DNA of 64,000 nucleotides, taken from contig NZ_JACHIK010000015.1 in NCBI RefSeq assembly GCF_014203155.1, forward strand, positions 1-64,000, in the 5' to 3' direction. Every line of letters begins with the position of its first letter. The first letter of the stretch is position 1. Of the stretch, positions 17,955 through 28,508 are shown in pieces. A model generated the notes under the pieces. That model saw only the letters and a list, made by a program, of their open reading frames with translations, searched no databases and had not been told where the DNA came from. This DNA comes from Shinella fusca (lineage in GTDB: Bacteria; Pseudomonadota; Alphaproteobacteria; Rhizobiales; Rhizobiaceae). A program made the translations under genes and the position numbers.

Positions 17955-18689
17955 ATGATCCTCTTTCCCGCCATCGACCTGAAGGACGGCCAGTGCGTTC
18001 GCCTGAAACTCGGCGACATGGACCAGGCCACCGTCTACAATCCCGATCCGGCCGCACAGGCGAAAGCCTTTGAGGACCAGGGCTTCGAATGGCTGCACGT
18101 CGTCGATCTCAACGGCGCCTTCGCGGGGGAAAGCGTCAACGGCGCAGCCGTCGACGCCATCCTCAAGGCGACGCGGAACCCGGTGCAGCTCGGCGGCGGC
18201 ATCCGCACGCTGGCACATATCGAAAGCTGGCTTGCCCGCGGCCTTTCCCGCGTCATCCTCGGCACCGTCGCCGTGCGCGACCCCGCCCTCGTCATCGAGG
18301 CCTGCAAGGAATTCCCCGGCAAGATCGCCGTCGGCATCGACGCCAAGGGCGGCAAGGTTGCCGTCGAAGGCTGGGCGGAGGCCTCCGAGCTCGGGGTGAT
18401 CGAGCTTGCCAGGAAATTCGAAGGCGCGGGCGTCGCCGCGATCATCTACACGGATATCGACCGCGACGGCATCCTGACGGGCATCAACTGGGCCTCGACG
18501 TTGGAATTAGCCGACGCCGTCTCCATCCCCGTCATCGCCTCCGGCGGCCTCGCCTCGATGGACGACATCCGCCGCCTCGTCGCCCCCGACGCCCGCAAGC
18601 TGGAAGGCGCCATCTCCGGCCGCGCGCTCTATGACGGGCGCATCGACCCCGCCGAGGCGCTCGCCATGATCCGGGGAGAGGCCGCATGA
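17955..18689 (+). CDS. hisA: Phosphoribosylformimino-5-aminoimidazole carboxamide ribotide isomerase
   Basis: A 244-residue (beta/alpha)8 barrel that isomerises ProFAR in histidine synthesis. Asp8 in FPAIDLKDG and the later catalytic Asp in YTDIDRDG are conserved, as are the phosphate-binding glycines GGGIR and ASGG. It overlaps hisF by four bases (ATGA). Confidence 0.97.
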   Translation: MILFPAIDLKDGQCVRLKLGDMDQATVYNPDPAAQAKAFEDQGFEWLHVVDLNGAFAGESVNGAAVDAILKATRNPVQLGGGIRTLAHIESWLARGLSRVILGTVAVRDPALVIEACKEFPGKIAVGIDAKGGKVAVEGWAEASELGVIELARKFEGAGVAAIIYTDIDRDGILTGINWASTLELADAVSIPVIASGGLASMDDIRRLVAPDARKLEGAISGRALYDGRIDPAEALAMIRGEAA

Positions 18690-19462
18690 CCCTCAAGGCC
18701 CGCGTCATCCCCTGCCTCGACGTGAAGGACGGCCGTGTCGTCAAGGGCGTCAGCTTCGTCAACCTTGTCGATGCCGGCGATCCGGTGGAATCGGCCAAGG
18801 CCTACGATGCGGCCGGCGCCGACGAACTCTGCTTCCTCGACATCACCGCCTCTTCCGACAACCGCGACACGATCTTCGACGTCGTGGCGCGCACGGCCGA
18901 GCATTGCTTCATGCCGCTCACCGTCGGCGGCGGCGTGCGCACGGTCGCCGACATCCGCAAGCTCCTGCTTGCCGGGGCCGACAAGGTGTCGATCAACTCG
19001 GCCGCCGTCGCCAACCCGGATTTCGTGGCGGAAGCGGCCGACAAGTTCGGCAACCAGTGCATCGTCGTCTCGATCGATTCCAAGAAGGTCTCACAGGAAG
19101 GCGAAGAGGACCGCTGGGAGATCTTCACCCATGGCGGGCGCAAGCCGACCGGCATCGATGCCGTCGCCTTCGCGGAGACGATGGTGGAGCGCGGGGCGGG
19201 CGAATTGCTGCTCACCTCCATGGACCGCGACGGCCAGAAGGGCGGCTACGACATCGCGCTGACGCGCACGATCGCCGACCGCGTGTCCGTGCCGGTCATC
19301 GCGTCCGGCGGCGTGGGCAATCTCGACCATCTCGTCGAGGGCGTGCGCGACGGCCATGCGACGGCGGTTCTCGCCGCCTCGATCTTCCATTTCGGCACCT
19401 ATACGGTGGGCGAAGCCAAGCGCTACATGGCCGACCACGGCATTGCCATGCGACTCGACTGA
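18686..19462 (+). CDS. hisF: Imidazole glycerol phosphate synthase subunit HisF
   Basis: A 258-residue barrel paralogous to HisA, the cyclase subunit that pairs with HisH. Catalytic Asp in PCLDVKDG and Asp in [14 protein letters not shown] are present, with phosphate sites GGGVRT and ASGGVG. Start overlaps the hisA stop. Confidence 0.97.
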   Translation: MTLKARVIPCLDVKDGRVVKGVSFVNLVDAGDPVESAKAYDAAGADELCFLDITASSDNRDTIFDVVARTAEHCFMPLTVGGGVRTVADIRKLLLAGADKVSINSAAVANPDFVAEAADKFGNQCIVVSIDSKKVSQEGEEDRWEIFTHGGRKPTGIDAVAFAETMVERGAGELLLTSMDRDGQKGGYDIALTRTIADRVSVPVIASGGVGNLDHLVEGVRDGHATAVLAASIFHFGTYTVGEAKRYMADHGIAMRLD

Positions 19463-19472
19463 GGAGATCACG

Positions 19473-19793
19473 ATGACCGACTTCACCCTTGCCGATCTCG
19501 AGCGCATCGTCGAGGCCCGCGCCGCGGCCGACCCGTCGGAAAGCTGGACGGCCAAGCTTGTCGCCGCCGGCCAGCCGCGGGCGGCGAAAAAACTCGGCGA
19601 AGAGGCGGTCGAGACCGTCATCGCGGCCATCGAGAACGACAGGGCGGCGCTGACCGGCGAGGCCGCGGACCTCCTCTATCACCTGATGGTCGTATTGAAA
19701 ATCGGCGGCATCCGGCTACAAGATGTGCTGGGAGAGCTGGAAAGACGCACGGGCCAATCGGGCATCGCGGAAAAGGCCAGCCGGAAGAGCTGA
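19473..19793 (+). CDS. hisE: Phosphoribosyl-ATP pyrophosphatase
   Basis: A 106-residue monofunctional HisE (in enterobacteria it is fused to HisI), second step of histidine synthesis. The MazG-like metal motif [14 protein letters not shown] and the [11 protein letters not shown] helix are present. GAGGAG precedes the ATG at 19473. The stop overlaps the coaA start by one base (TGATG). Confidence 0.95.
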   Translation: MTDFTLADLERIVEARAAADPSESWTAKLVAAGQPRAAKKLGEEAVETVIAAIENDRAALTGEAADLLYHLMVVLKIGGIRLQDVLGELERRTGQSGIAEKASRKS

Positions 19794-20788
19794 TGATCCA
19801 GGCAGTGCGTGACAAGGACCAGGCGGATATTCCGGACGATTACGGCAACCGCGACTATTCCCCCTACCGCTTCTTTTCGGCCGAGGAATGGGCGCATTTC
19901 CGGGCCGACACGCCACTGACGCTGACGGAGAACGAGGTGCAGCGCCTGCGCTCCCTCAACGACCCGATCGACCTCGACGAGGTGCGGCGCATCTATCTTT
20001 CGCTCTCGCGCCTGCTTTCGGCCCATGTCGAATCCTCGCAGATGCTCTTCGAGCAGCGCAAGCAGTTCCTCAGCCTTTCCGACGAGGCCAAGACCCCCTT
20101 CGTGATCGGCATCGCCGGCTCCGTCGCCGTCGGCAAGTCGACCACGGCGCGCATCCTGATGGAACTCCTCTCGCGCTGGCCCTCCAGCCCCAAGGTCGAT
20201 CTCGTGACGACCGACGGCTTCCTCTATCCGAACGCCGTGCTCCAGCGCGAGAAGATGATGGACCGCAAGGGCTTTCCGGAGAGCTACGACATCGGCTCGC
20301 TGCTGCGCTTCCTCTCGGCCATCAAGGCCGGCAAGAAGGACGTCAAGGCGCCGGTCTATTCGCACCTGACCTATGACGTGCTGCCGAACACCTTCCGCAC
20401 CGTCGACCGGCCGGACATCCTGATCTTCGAGGGCATCAACGTCCTGCAATCGCGCGACCTGCCGGCGGACGGCAAGATCGTGCCGATGGTCTCGGACTTC
20501 TTCGATTTCTCGATCTATATCGACGCGGAAGAGACGCAGATCCACAACTGGTATGTCGAGCGTTTCATGCGCCTGCGCGAAACGGCCTTCCAGAACCCCG
20601 ATTCCTACTTCCACCGCTACGCGACGATCAGCGAGACGGCGGCGCTCGCCATTGCCGAAGGGCTCTGGCACAACATCAACCTGAAGAACCTGCACCAGAA
20701 CATCCTGCCGACGCGCCCGCGCGCCGACCTGATCCTGCAGAAGGGCCGCAACCACCTCATCGAGACGGTGGGCCTGCGCAAGCTCTGA
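19793..20788 (+). CDS. coaA: Type I pantothenate kinase
   Basis: A 331-residue CoaA that phosphorylates pantothenate, the first and controlling step of coenzyme A synthesis. The P-loop GSVAVGKST lies near residue 108, and the family segments TTDGFLYPN and FYIY-like [12 protein letters not shown] are present. It is the last gene of the his operon through a one-base overlap with hisE, an arrangement I recall as common in Rhizobiales. Five bases separate its stop from that of convergent alkB. Confidence 0.97.
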   Translation: MIQAVRDKDQADIPDDYGNRDYSPYRFFSAEEWAHFRADTPLTLTENEVQRLRSLNDPIDLDEVRRIYLSLSRLLSAHVESSQMLFEQRKQFLSLSDEAKTPFVIGIAGSVAVGKSTTARILMELLSRWPSSPKVDLVTTDGFLYPNAVLQREKMMDRKGFPESYDIGSLLRFLSAIKAGKKDVKAPVYSHLTYDVLPNTFRTVDRPDILIFEGINVLQSRDLPADGKIVPMVSDFFDFSIYIDAEETQIHNWYVERFMRLRETAFQNPDSYFHRYATISETAALAIAEGLWHNINLKNLHQNILPTRPRADLILQKGRNHLIETVGLRKL

Positions 20789-20793
20789 GCCGG

Positions 20794-21417
20794 CTATGGA
20801 TTGACGCGGCGCAGCGTGAGGTTGATGCGCCCGCCGTTCTTCAAAAGCGTCGAGGTGCCCGGATAGATCCGGTCGACGCCATGGAAGATCAGCCGGCTTT
20901 CCCCGCCGAAGACGAAGACGTCGCCGCTCGAAAGGCGGAAGGACCGCGTCGGGTCGCTGCGTGAAACACCACCCACGCGGAACAGGCACTGGTCGCCGAG
21001 CGAGACGGAGACGACAGGTGCCGCGAACTCATTCTCGTCGCGGTCCTGATGCAGGCCCATCTTCGCGTCGGGATCGTAGAAATTGACGAGGCAGGCTTCC
21101 GGCGGCTTGTCGTAGCCGGAGACCGCGTCCCACAGCGCGAGCAGCGGATCGGGAATGGCCGGCCAGGGGCGGCCGGTTTCGGGATGCGTCGGCTGGTAGC
21201 GGTATCCGCCGTCCTTGTCCGTCACCCAGCCGAGCGATCCGCAATTGGTCATGCGGACCGACATGGGCTTTCCCGTCTTCGGCATGCGCGGCATGAAGAG
21301 CGGCGCCTCGGCCACGACCGCGCGGATCGCGGCGACGAGGACCTCCTGTGCCGCCCGGTCGAAACGGTCCGGGAAGTAGCGCAGCCCCGGGGCGAGGCCG
21401 CGCTCGGCCGGCGTCAC
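20794..21417 (-). CDS. alkB: AlkB-type 2-oxoglutarate/Fe(II) dioxygenase
   Basis: A 207-residue oxidative demethylase that repairs 1-methyladenine and 3-methylcytosine in DNA. The iron ligands are in LHQDRDE (HxD) and IFHGVDR, and the 2-oxoglutarate-binding arginines are in RINLTLRRV at the C-terminus. It starts with GTG directly after the TAA of the upstream lysM gene, so it is translationally coupled to it. No Ada-type regulator is nearby. Confidence 0.93.
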   Translation of the reverse strand: MTPAERGLAPGLRYFPDRFDRAAQEVLVAAIRAVVAEAPLFMPRMPKTGKPMSVRMTNCGSLGWVTDKDGGYRYQPTHPETGRPWPAIPDPLLALWDAVSGYDKPPEACLVNFYDPDAKMGLHQDRDENEFAAPVVSVSLGDQCLFRVGGVSRSDPTRSFRLSSGDVFVFGGESRLIFHGVDRIYPGTSTLLKNGGRINLTLRRVNP

Positions 21418-21930
21418 TTACGCTTCCGCCAGATCCGGGATGCGCAGCACCTGGCCGGGATAGATCTTGTCCGGATGGGAAAGCATCGGCCGGTTGGCGT
21501 CGAAAATCACCGTATGCTTGGCGCCCTTGCCCTTGCCGTAGTGGGCCTCGGCGATCTTCCAGAGGTTGTCGCCCTTCTTGACGGTGTAGAGCACCGGCTG
21601 CCTGGCGGGCGTCGCGGCCTTGACGAGCTCGGTCATGTCCGCCTGGCCGAGCTTGAGGCCGGAATCGGGCGCGACGACCTTGAGGTCGGCGGCTTCCACC
21701 TTGGAGATGCCGAGCGTGTTGCCGACAGCGATGACGGCCTTCTCGAAGGCCGTCTGGTCGGCCACCACTCCCTTCAGCACGCATTTGTCGCCGTCGACGG
21801 AGACCTCGACGTTCTGGGTGCCGAGATCGAAGGAATCGAGTTCCTTCTTCACCGCGTCGGCTTCCGGCGGCTCGTCGTCGCCGATGCCGAGTTTCTTGCC
21901 GGCGTTCTTGATGAAGCTGAAGAGACCCAT
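21418..21930 (-). CDS. BON-LysM protein (Kbp/YgaU-like)
   Basis: A 170-residue protein with a BON domain (about residues 35-90) and a C-terminal LysM domain (YTVKKGDNLWKIAEAHYG to YPGQVLRIP). No signal peptide is seen. The layout matches E. coli Kbp/YgaU, a cytoplasmic potassium-binding protein of about 150 residues; the rhizobial role is unproven. Its TAA stop directly abuts the GTG start of alkB. Confidence 0.85.
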   Translation of the reverse strand: MGLFSFIKNAGKKLGIGDDEPPEADAVKKELDSFDLGTQNVEVSVDGDKCVLKGVVADQTAFEKAVIAVGNTLGISKVEAADLKVVAPDSGLKLGQADMTELVKAATPARQPVLYTVKKGDNLWKIAEAHYGKGKGAKHTVIFDANRPMLSHPDKIYPGQVLRIPDLAEA

Positions 21931-22037
21931 GGCTTACCTCCCTGGTTTCCTGATCCGTTTTCCGGACTAAAGCAGAGCCTTCCTGCAAAGGGAAGGCATC
22001 GTTTCATTCCCATCCATAAACGGCCAAGTTGCGGCAG

Positions 22038-22472
22038 TCATTCGCCGTTCGGCTTGGCGCGCATGCGCTTGACGTCGGACCGGCCGGATTTTGCCTTGAG
22101 CCGGCGTTCGATCGAGCCTTTCGTCGGCTTGGTCTTGCGGCGCGGCGGCGGAGGCGGCTCCGCGGCCTTGAGGATCAGTTCCTTCAGCCGCTCGCGCGCA
22201 TCCTCGCGATTGCGCTCCTGGCTCCGGAAGCGGTTCGCCTCGATCATCAGCACGCCGTCCTTGGAGACCTTGCGGCCGGCAAGCTTTTCCGCATTCGCCT
22301 TGACGCGCTCGCTGAGCGAGGGCGAATTGCGCAGGTCGAAGAAGAGCTGGACCGCCGTCGAGACCTTGTTGACGTTCTGCCCGCCGGGACCGCCCGCCAG
22401 CACGAACTGCTCGGTCAGTTCCCAGCCGGCGATCGTGATCGCGCCGCTGACGTAAATAGGATCGCTGGCCAT
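22038..22472 (-). CDS. arfB: Alternative ribosome-rescue factor ArfB (YaeJ)
   Basis: A 144-residue release-factor-like peptidyl-tRNA hydrolase that frees stalled ribosomes. The catalytic GGQ is in AGGPGGQNVNKV, and the basic C-terminal tail (RRKTKPTKGSIERRLKAK) is the part that enters the empty mRNA channel. The ATG at 22472 has AAAGGAAA upstream; the frame runs longer but the extension lacks homology. Confidence 0.93.
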   Translation of the reverse strand: MASDPIYVSGAITIAGWELTEQFVLAGGPGGQNVNKVSTAVQLFFDLRNSPSLSERVKANAEKLAGRKVSKDGVLMIEANRFRSQERNREDARERLKELILKAAEPPPPPRRKTKPTKGSIERRLKAKSGRSDVKRMRAKPNGE

Positions 22473-22534
22473 GGAATTTCCTTTCCCGGCCGTTCTAGCG
22501 GGGCGGACTGCAAACGGGAAGCCGTCCGCCGGAA

Positions 22535-22565
22535 CGAAAAACCCGGCCTCAGGGAGACCGGGTTT
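22535..22565 (-). terminator. Rho-independent terminator of pckA
   Basis: On the minus strand AAACCCGG pairs with CCGGGTTT around a ten-base loop and continues into TTT, starting about 22 bases after the pckA stop. Confidence 0.75.
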
Positions 22566-22587
22566 CACGTGAATCATTACCGAAACC

Positions 22588-24198
<1,611 letters not shown>

Positions 24199-24513
24199 GG
24201 TCCAGTTTTCCTCCGTGGACGAAGACCCGGTGAAGTTTTGCGGAAGCTAATGCGCAATTGTCGCAAAAACAAGAGAGGAATCAAAATTAGGCAATGATAT
24301 CAATTAATTAATCGATTTAAATACTTGTCTTACTTTTTTAATCGGTTGAATAATCGATTTAAAAGTGACTCGAAAAGCCGCCCTGAAACGTCTCCCTTTA
24401 TCTTCGCCACAATTTGTTCCACCTTTACCCCCAGGGAAGGCGCATCATTCCTCCAGGACAGGAACTCGGATCCGAGGTCGGGAAAGGCGCCTATGAATAT
24501 GGAGACAAGCAGG
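24199..24513. promoter_or_regulatory. Divergent pckA/chvI control region with repeated AATCGATTTAAA
   Basis: A stretch of A/T-rich sequence (about 24270-24420) inside a very G/C-rich chromosome. AATCGATTTAAA occurs exactly at 24310-24321 and 24352-24363, 42 bases apart (four helical turns), with a diverged copy AATCGGTTGAAT at 24340-24351 directly before the second. The repeats lie roughly 110-165 bases from the pckA start and 150-200 from the chvI start. Such spacing suits cooperative binding of a dimeric regulator; ChvI itself is an obvious candidate because the family is autoregulated, but that is inference. Confidence 0.5.
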
Positions 24514-25242
24514 ATGCAGACGATCGCGCTCGTAGACGACGACCGGAATATCCTTACATCCGTGTCGATCGCCCTTGAGGCGGAGGGCTACAAGGTCGAG
24601 ACCTACACGGACGGCGCGTCCGCGCTCGACGGCCTTCTCGCCCGCCCGCCGCATCTTGCGATCTTCGACATCAAGATGCCGCGCATGGACGGCATGGAGC
24701 TTCTGCGCCGGCTGCGCCAGAAGTCGGACATCCCGGTCATCTTCCTCACCTCGAAGGACGAGGAGATCGATGAGCTGTTCGGCCTGAAGATGGGCGCCGA
24801 CGACTTCATCACCAAGCCGTTCTCCCAGCGCCTCTTGGTCGAGCGCGTCAAGGCGATCCTGCGCCGGGCCTCGAACCGCGAGGCGGCCGCCTCGGGGGCC
24901 GCCACCGGCGGCGCGAAGGCGGGGGAAGTGGCGGCGCGCTCGCTGGAGCGCGGCCAGCTCGTCATGGACCAGGAGCGCCATACCTGCACCTGGAAGGGCG
25001 AGCCGGTGACGCTGACCGTCACCGAATTCCTCATCCTCCATTCGCTCGCCCAGCGCCCCGGCGTCGTCAAGAGCCGCGATTCGCTGATGGACGCGGCCTA
25101 TGACGAGCAGGTCTATGTCGACGACCGCACCATCGACAGCCACATCAAGCGGCTTCGCAAGAAGTTCAAGATGGTCGATACCGACTTCGACATGATCGAA
25201 ACGCTCTACGGCGTCGGCTACCGCTTCCGCGAGACCGCCTGA
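24514..25242 (+). CDS. chvI: Response regulator ChvI
   Basis: A 242-residue OmpR-type regulator nearly identical in layout to Sinorhizobium and Agrobacterium ChvI (BvrR in Brucella): receiver domain starting [10 protein letters not shown] with phospho-acceptor Asp52 ([10 protein letters not shown]), then a winged helix ending YGVGYRF. It controls acid response, envelope and exopolysaccharide genes with ChvG. In-frame ATGs at 24493 and 24499 would add a few residues; I chose 24514 because it matches the family N-terminus. A 9-bp hairpin follows before chvG. Confidence 0.96.
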   Translation: MQTIALVDDDRNILTSVSIALEAEGYKVETYTDGASALDGLLARPPHLAIFDIKMPRMDGMELLRRLRQKSDIPVIFLTSKDEEIDELFGLKMGADDFITKPFSQRLLVERVKAILRRASNREAAASGAATGGAKAGEVAARSLERGQLVMDQERHTCTWKGEPVTLTVTEFLILHSLAQRPGVVKSRDSLMDAAYDEQVYVDDRTIDSHIKRLRKKFKMVDTDFDMIETLYGVGYRFRETA

Positions 25243-25262
25243 GGCGCGATTTTTCTTGCAAG

Positions 25263-25291
25263 GACCGCGGCGGGGGTGCAATGCCGCGGTC
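25263..25291 (+). other. Intercistronic hairpin between chvI and chvG
   Basis: GACCGCGGC and GCCGCGGTC form a perfect nine-pair stem with an eleven-base loop in the 84-base gap. No T run follows, so it is not a classical terminator; it may partly uncouple or protect the chvI message. Confidence 0.5.
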
Positions 25292-25326
25292 GGCGGCGGC
25301 TGCCGCCCGCTTGAAGGATAACCCAC

Positions 25327-27120
25327 TTGCTGCAGAACGTGCCGGAAAGGGATGGAGACGATGGCGAGGGCCGGCTAGGGCCGCGCTCGCTGCGCCGCCG
25401 CTGGACCCACCCCTTCACGCTGGCCCGCCGCATCTTCGGCAACGCCGTCTTCTCCAGCCTGACGCGCCGCATCCTCTTCTTCAACCTCGTCGCGCTCGTC
25501 GTGCTCGTCTCGGGCATCCTCTATCTCAACCAGTTCCGCGAAGGCCTGATCGACGCGCGCGTGGAAAGCCTTCTGACCCAGGGCGAAATCATCGCCGGCG
25601 CCATCTCGGCCTCGGCGACGGTCGACACCAACTCGATCACCATCGATCCGGAAAAGCTGCTGGAGCTGCAGGCCGGCCAGAGCATCACGCCGCTGCCGAA
25701 CGACGAGGACCTCGAATTCCCGATCAATCCCGAGCGGATCGCCCCGGTCCTTCGCCGGCTGATCTCGCCGACCCGCACACGCGCGCGCATCTACGACACC
25801 GACGCCAACCTGCTGCTCGATTCGCGCCACCTCTATACGCAGGGCCAGGTGCTGCGCTTCGACCTGCCGCCGGTGGATCCCGAAAGCCCGAGCCTCGTCG
25901 ACCGGCTGAATTCCTGGTTCAACCGCATCCTCCAGCCCAGCAACCTGCCGCTCTACAAGGAAGCGCCCGGCGGCGACGGATCGATCTATCCGGAAGTGAT
26001 GAACGCGCTGACGGGCGTGCGCGGCGCCGTCGTGCGCGTCAACGACAAGGGCGAGCTGATCGTCTCGGTCGCCGTGCCCGTGCAGCGGTTCCGCGCGGTG
26101 CTCGGCGTGCTGCTGTTATCGACGCAGGCGGGCGACATCGACAAGATCGTCCATGCCGAGCGGCTTGCCATCATGCGCGTCGCGGGCGTTGCCGGCCTCG
26201 TCAACATCGCGCTGTCGCTGCTCCTCTCCAGCACCATCGCCAATCCGCTGCGCCGGCTTTCGGCGGCGGCGATCCGCGTGCGCCGCGGGGCCAAGGAGCG
26301 CGAGGAGATCCCCGACTTCTCCGTGCGCCAGGACGAGATCGGCAATCTTTCCATCGCGCTGCGCCAGATGACCAACGCGCTCTACGACCGCATCGACGCC
26401 ATCGAGAGTTTTGCCGCCGACGTCAGCCACGAACTGAAGAACCCGCTGACCTCGCTGCGCAGCGCCGTGGAGACGCTGCCGCTCGCCCGCACGGACGATT
26501 CGAAGAAGCGCCTCATGGACATCATCCAGCATGACGTGCGCCGCCTCGACCGCCTGATCAGCGACATTTCCGACGCTTCGCGCCTCGACGCCGAGCTTGC
26601 CCGCTCGGACGCGCGCACCGTCGACCTCGAAAAGCTGCTCGGCGACCTCATCGACATTTCCCGCCAGGTGAACACCCGCAAGAAGCCCGTCGTCCTCGAC
26701 TTCGTCGTCGACCGCAAGGACAATCCGAAGACGCGGTTCGAGGTCAGCGGCTACGAGCTGCGCATCGGCCAGATCGTCACGAACCTCATCGAGAACGCCC
26801 GCTCCTTCGTGCCCGATCCCGGCGGGCGTATCGTCGTGCGCCTGTCGCGCGGGCGCGGCGACCGCTGCCTCATCCAGGTCGAGGACAACGGGCCGGGCAT
26901 CCAGGCCGAGGATATCGACCGCATCTTCGAGCGCTTCTACACGGACCGCCCGGCGAGCGAGGGTTTCGGCCAGAATTCGGGCCTCGGCCTTTCCATCTCG
27001 CGGCAGATCGCCGAGGCCCACGGCGGCACGCTCAAGGCCGACAACGTCGTCGACAAGAAGACCGGCGAGATGCTCGGCGCCCGCTTCACCCTTTCCCTTC
27101 CCGCCGGCCCGCAGAAATGA
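25327..27120 (+). CDS. chvG: Sensor histidine kinase ChvG (ExoS)
   Basis: A 597-residue membrane kinase that senses acid/envelope stress with the periplasmic repressor ExoR in relatives. A first transmembrane segment (RILFFNLVALVVLVSGILYL) is near residues 46-66, then a periplasmic domain of about 220 residues, a second membrane segment near 290-310, a HAMP-like linker, the H-box FAADVSHELKNPLTS with His368, and an HATPase domain (NLIENARSF, GLGLSISRQIAEAHGG). Translation seems to begin at a TTG (25327) with GAAGGA eight bases upstream. The stop overlaps the hprK start by four bases. Confidence 0.96.
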   Translation: MLQNVPERDGDDGEGRLGPRSLRRRWTHPFTLARRIFGNAVFSSLTRRILFFNLVALVVLVSGILYLNQFREGLIDARVESLLTQGEIIAGAISASATVDTNSITIDPEKLLELQAGQSITPLPNDEDLEFPINPERIAPVLRRLISPTRTRARIYDTDANLLLDSRHLYTQGQVLRFDLPPVDPESPSLVDRLNSWFNRILQPSNLPLYKEAPGGDGSIYPEVMNALTGVRGAVVRVNDKGELIVSVAVPVQRFRAVLGVLLLSTQAGDIDKIVHAERLAIMRVAGVAGLVNIALSLLLSSTIANPLRRLSAAAIRVRRGAKEREEIPDFSVRQDEIGNLSIALRQMTNALYDRIDAIESFAADVSHELKNPLTSLRSAVETLPLARTDDSKKRLMDIIQHDVRRLDRLISDISDASRLDAELARSDARTVDLEKLLGDLIDISRQVNTRKKPVVLDFVVDRKDNPKTRFEVSGYELRIGQIVTNLIENARSFVPDPGGRIVVRLSRGRGDRCLIQVEDNGPGIQAEDIDRIFERFYTDRPASEGFGQNSGLGLSISRQIAEAHGGTLKADNVVDKKTGEMLGARFTLSLPAGPQK

Positions 27121-27572
27121 CCGGCCCCGCCAACGTGCACGGAACGGCGATCGTCATCGGCGAGACGGGGCTTCTGTTCGTCGGCCCTTCGGGCGCCGGC
27201 AAGAGCGCCGTGGCGCTCCACTGCATCATGGAGGCGCGCTGGCGGGGGCTGTTTTCCGCCCTCGTCAGCGACGACCAGGTGCTGGTGACGGAAGCGGACG
27301 GGGAGCTCGTCGCCCGGGCGCCGGCCAGCATTGCCGGCCTTCTGGAAGTGCGCGGGGCGGGCATCGTCAGGATGGCGACGGTGGAGACGGCGGTGCTGCA
27401 CCGGGCCATCCGGCCGATCGAGCCGCCCTTTGCCGAGCGCCTGCCGCCGGAGGGCGAAACCGCCGAAATCCTGCCCTCGCGCAGCCTGCCGCTCACCCGC
27501 CTGCCGCTCTTTGCCGGTTGCACGGCCTTCGCGACGCTTGCGGCCCTTCACCCGGAAATCCTGAAAAGCTGA
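27117..27572 (+). CDS. hprK: HPr kinase/phosphorylase, short alphaproteobacterial form
   Basis: A 151-residue protein carrying only the C-terminal catalytic domain of HprK (about 310 residues in Firmicutes). The Walker A GPSGAGKS is at 23-30, and the conserved acidic LVSDDQVLV follows. It phosphorylates HPr on a serine. The start overlaps chvG (ATGA), which ties PTS control to the ChvGI system in one transcript. In relatives this PTS branch is regulatory and lacks sugar permeases (family knowledge). Confidence 0.92.
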   Translation: MTGPANVHGTAIVIGETGLLFVGPSGAGKSAVALHCIMEARWRGLFSALVSDDQVLVTEADGELVARAPASIAGLLEVRGAGIVRMATVETAVLHRAIRPIEPPFAERLPPEGETAEILPSRSLPLTRLPLFAGCTAFATLAALHPEILKS

Positions 27573-27722
27573 CCGCAAAAGCCCCGGCAAAACACGAAAT
27601 CGGCCATTTTGGGCTTGCACTTGGCCTTTTCATTGACAAGATGGCCTCCCCAACGGTGGACGGAATTGTTGCATTGCGGTATTCCACCGGCCGTTTGAGT
27701 TGGGAAACTGGAGCGTCTGCTG

Positions 27723-28124
27723 ATGATCGGACTGGTGCTTGTCACCCATGGCAAGCTGGCGGAGGAATTCCGTCACGCCCTTGAACATGTCGTCGGTCCG
27801 CAAAAGGCGATCGAGACCGTCTGCATCGGCCCCGAGGACGACATGGACCAGCGTCGCCAGGATATCCTGGAAGCGGTCATGAAGGCCGACCAGGGCCATG
27901 GCGTCATCATCCTCACCGACATGTTCGGCGGCACGCCGTCGAACCTTGCCATCTCGGTCATGACCGGCGAGGGCATCGAGGTGATCGCGGGCGTCAACCT
28001 GCCCATGCTGATCAAGCTCGCCGGCATTCGCGGCGAGAACGACATGGAGAAGGCGCTGGTCGACGCCTCCGAGGCCGGACGGAAATATATCAACGTGGCA
28101 AGCCGCGTTTTGAGCGGCAAGTAA
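27723..28124 (+). CDS. manX: PTS mannose-type EIIA component
   Basis: A 133-residue EIIA of the mannose/sorbose family; the phosphorylated histidine is His9 in LVTHGKLAEEF. No EIIB, EIIC or EIID genes are nearby, so it is likely a signalling endpoint of the nitrogen-type PTS rather than a transporter part. GGAG lies about ten bases before the ATG. The 150-base gap after hprK, including a TTGACA at about 27634, may hold a separate promoter. Confidence 0.93.
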   Translation: MIGLVLVTHGKLAEEFRHALEHVVGPQKAIETVCIGPEDDMDQRRQDILEAVMKADQGHGVIILTDMFGGTPSNLAISVMTGEGIEVIAGVNLPMLIKLAGIRGENDMEKALVDASEAGRKYINVASRVLSGK

Positions 28125-28139
28125 GGTCTTCTGCCCTCC

Positions 28140-28412
28140 ATGACCGCCTCGAAAGAGCTTCTCATCATCAACAAGCGCGGCCTGCACGCCCGCGCATCGG
28201 CGAAATTCGTCCAGACGGTCGACGGCTTCGACGCGGAAGTCACCGTCTCCAAGGACGGCATGACGGTGGGCGGCACCTCAATCATGGGCCTGATGATGCT
28301 GGCCGCCAGCCCCGGCTGCAGCGTGTTCGTCACCGCGACGGGGGCTGAGGCGCAGGAGGTGCTTGCCGCGCTCGACGCGCTGGTAGCAGACCGCTTCGGC
28401 GAGGAGATGTAG
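28140..28412 (+). CDS. ptsH: Phosphocarrier protein HPr
   Basis: A 90-residue HPr. The EI-dependent phosphorylation site is His16 in KRGLHARAS, and the HprK site is Ser47 in GGTSIMGLMML. It follows manX by 15 bases. With hprK and manX it forms the regulatory PTS branch; enzyme I is elsewhere in the genome. Confidence 0.95.
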   Translation: MTASKELLIINKRGLHARASAKFVQTVDGFDAEVTVSKDGMTVGGTSIMGLMMLAASPGCSVFVTATGAEAQEVLAALDALVADRFGEEM

Positions 28413-28429
28413 CTTCCCGTTAATATAAG

Positions 28430-28451
28430 GATATAAAGACTTCTTTATGTC
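28430..28451. promoter_or_regulatory. Palindromic operator upstream of ahcY (ArsR/SahR-like)
   Basis: The 22 bases form a near-perfect palindrome with core ATAAAG-N4-CTTTAT and outer GAT...GTC symmetry (9 of 11 positions pair), located 58 bases before the ahcY start in an A/T-rich patch. From memory it resembles the operators of S-adenosylhomocysteine-responsive ArsR-family repressors that control methyl-cycle genes; the regulator gene is not in this window. Confidence 0.5.
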
Positions 28452-28508
28452 TGGTTGCTCCAGCGGGCATTTCCTGATAGGAAGCGCCATCACGACTGGA
28501 GATTTTTG

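Noticed and set aside
27518-27784. Small + strand frame spanning the hprK-manX gap
   Set aside because: It overlaps the end of hprK and the start of manX in a different frame and has no motif; the gap more likely holds a promoter.
28413-28508. Possible SAM or SAH riboswitch upstream of ahcY
   Set aside because: The leader is short, and apart from the DNA-type palindrome I see no conserved riboswitch core.
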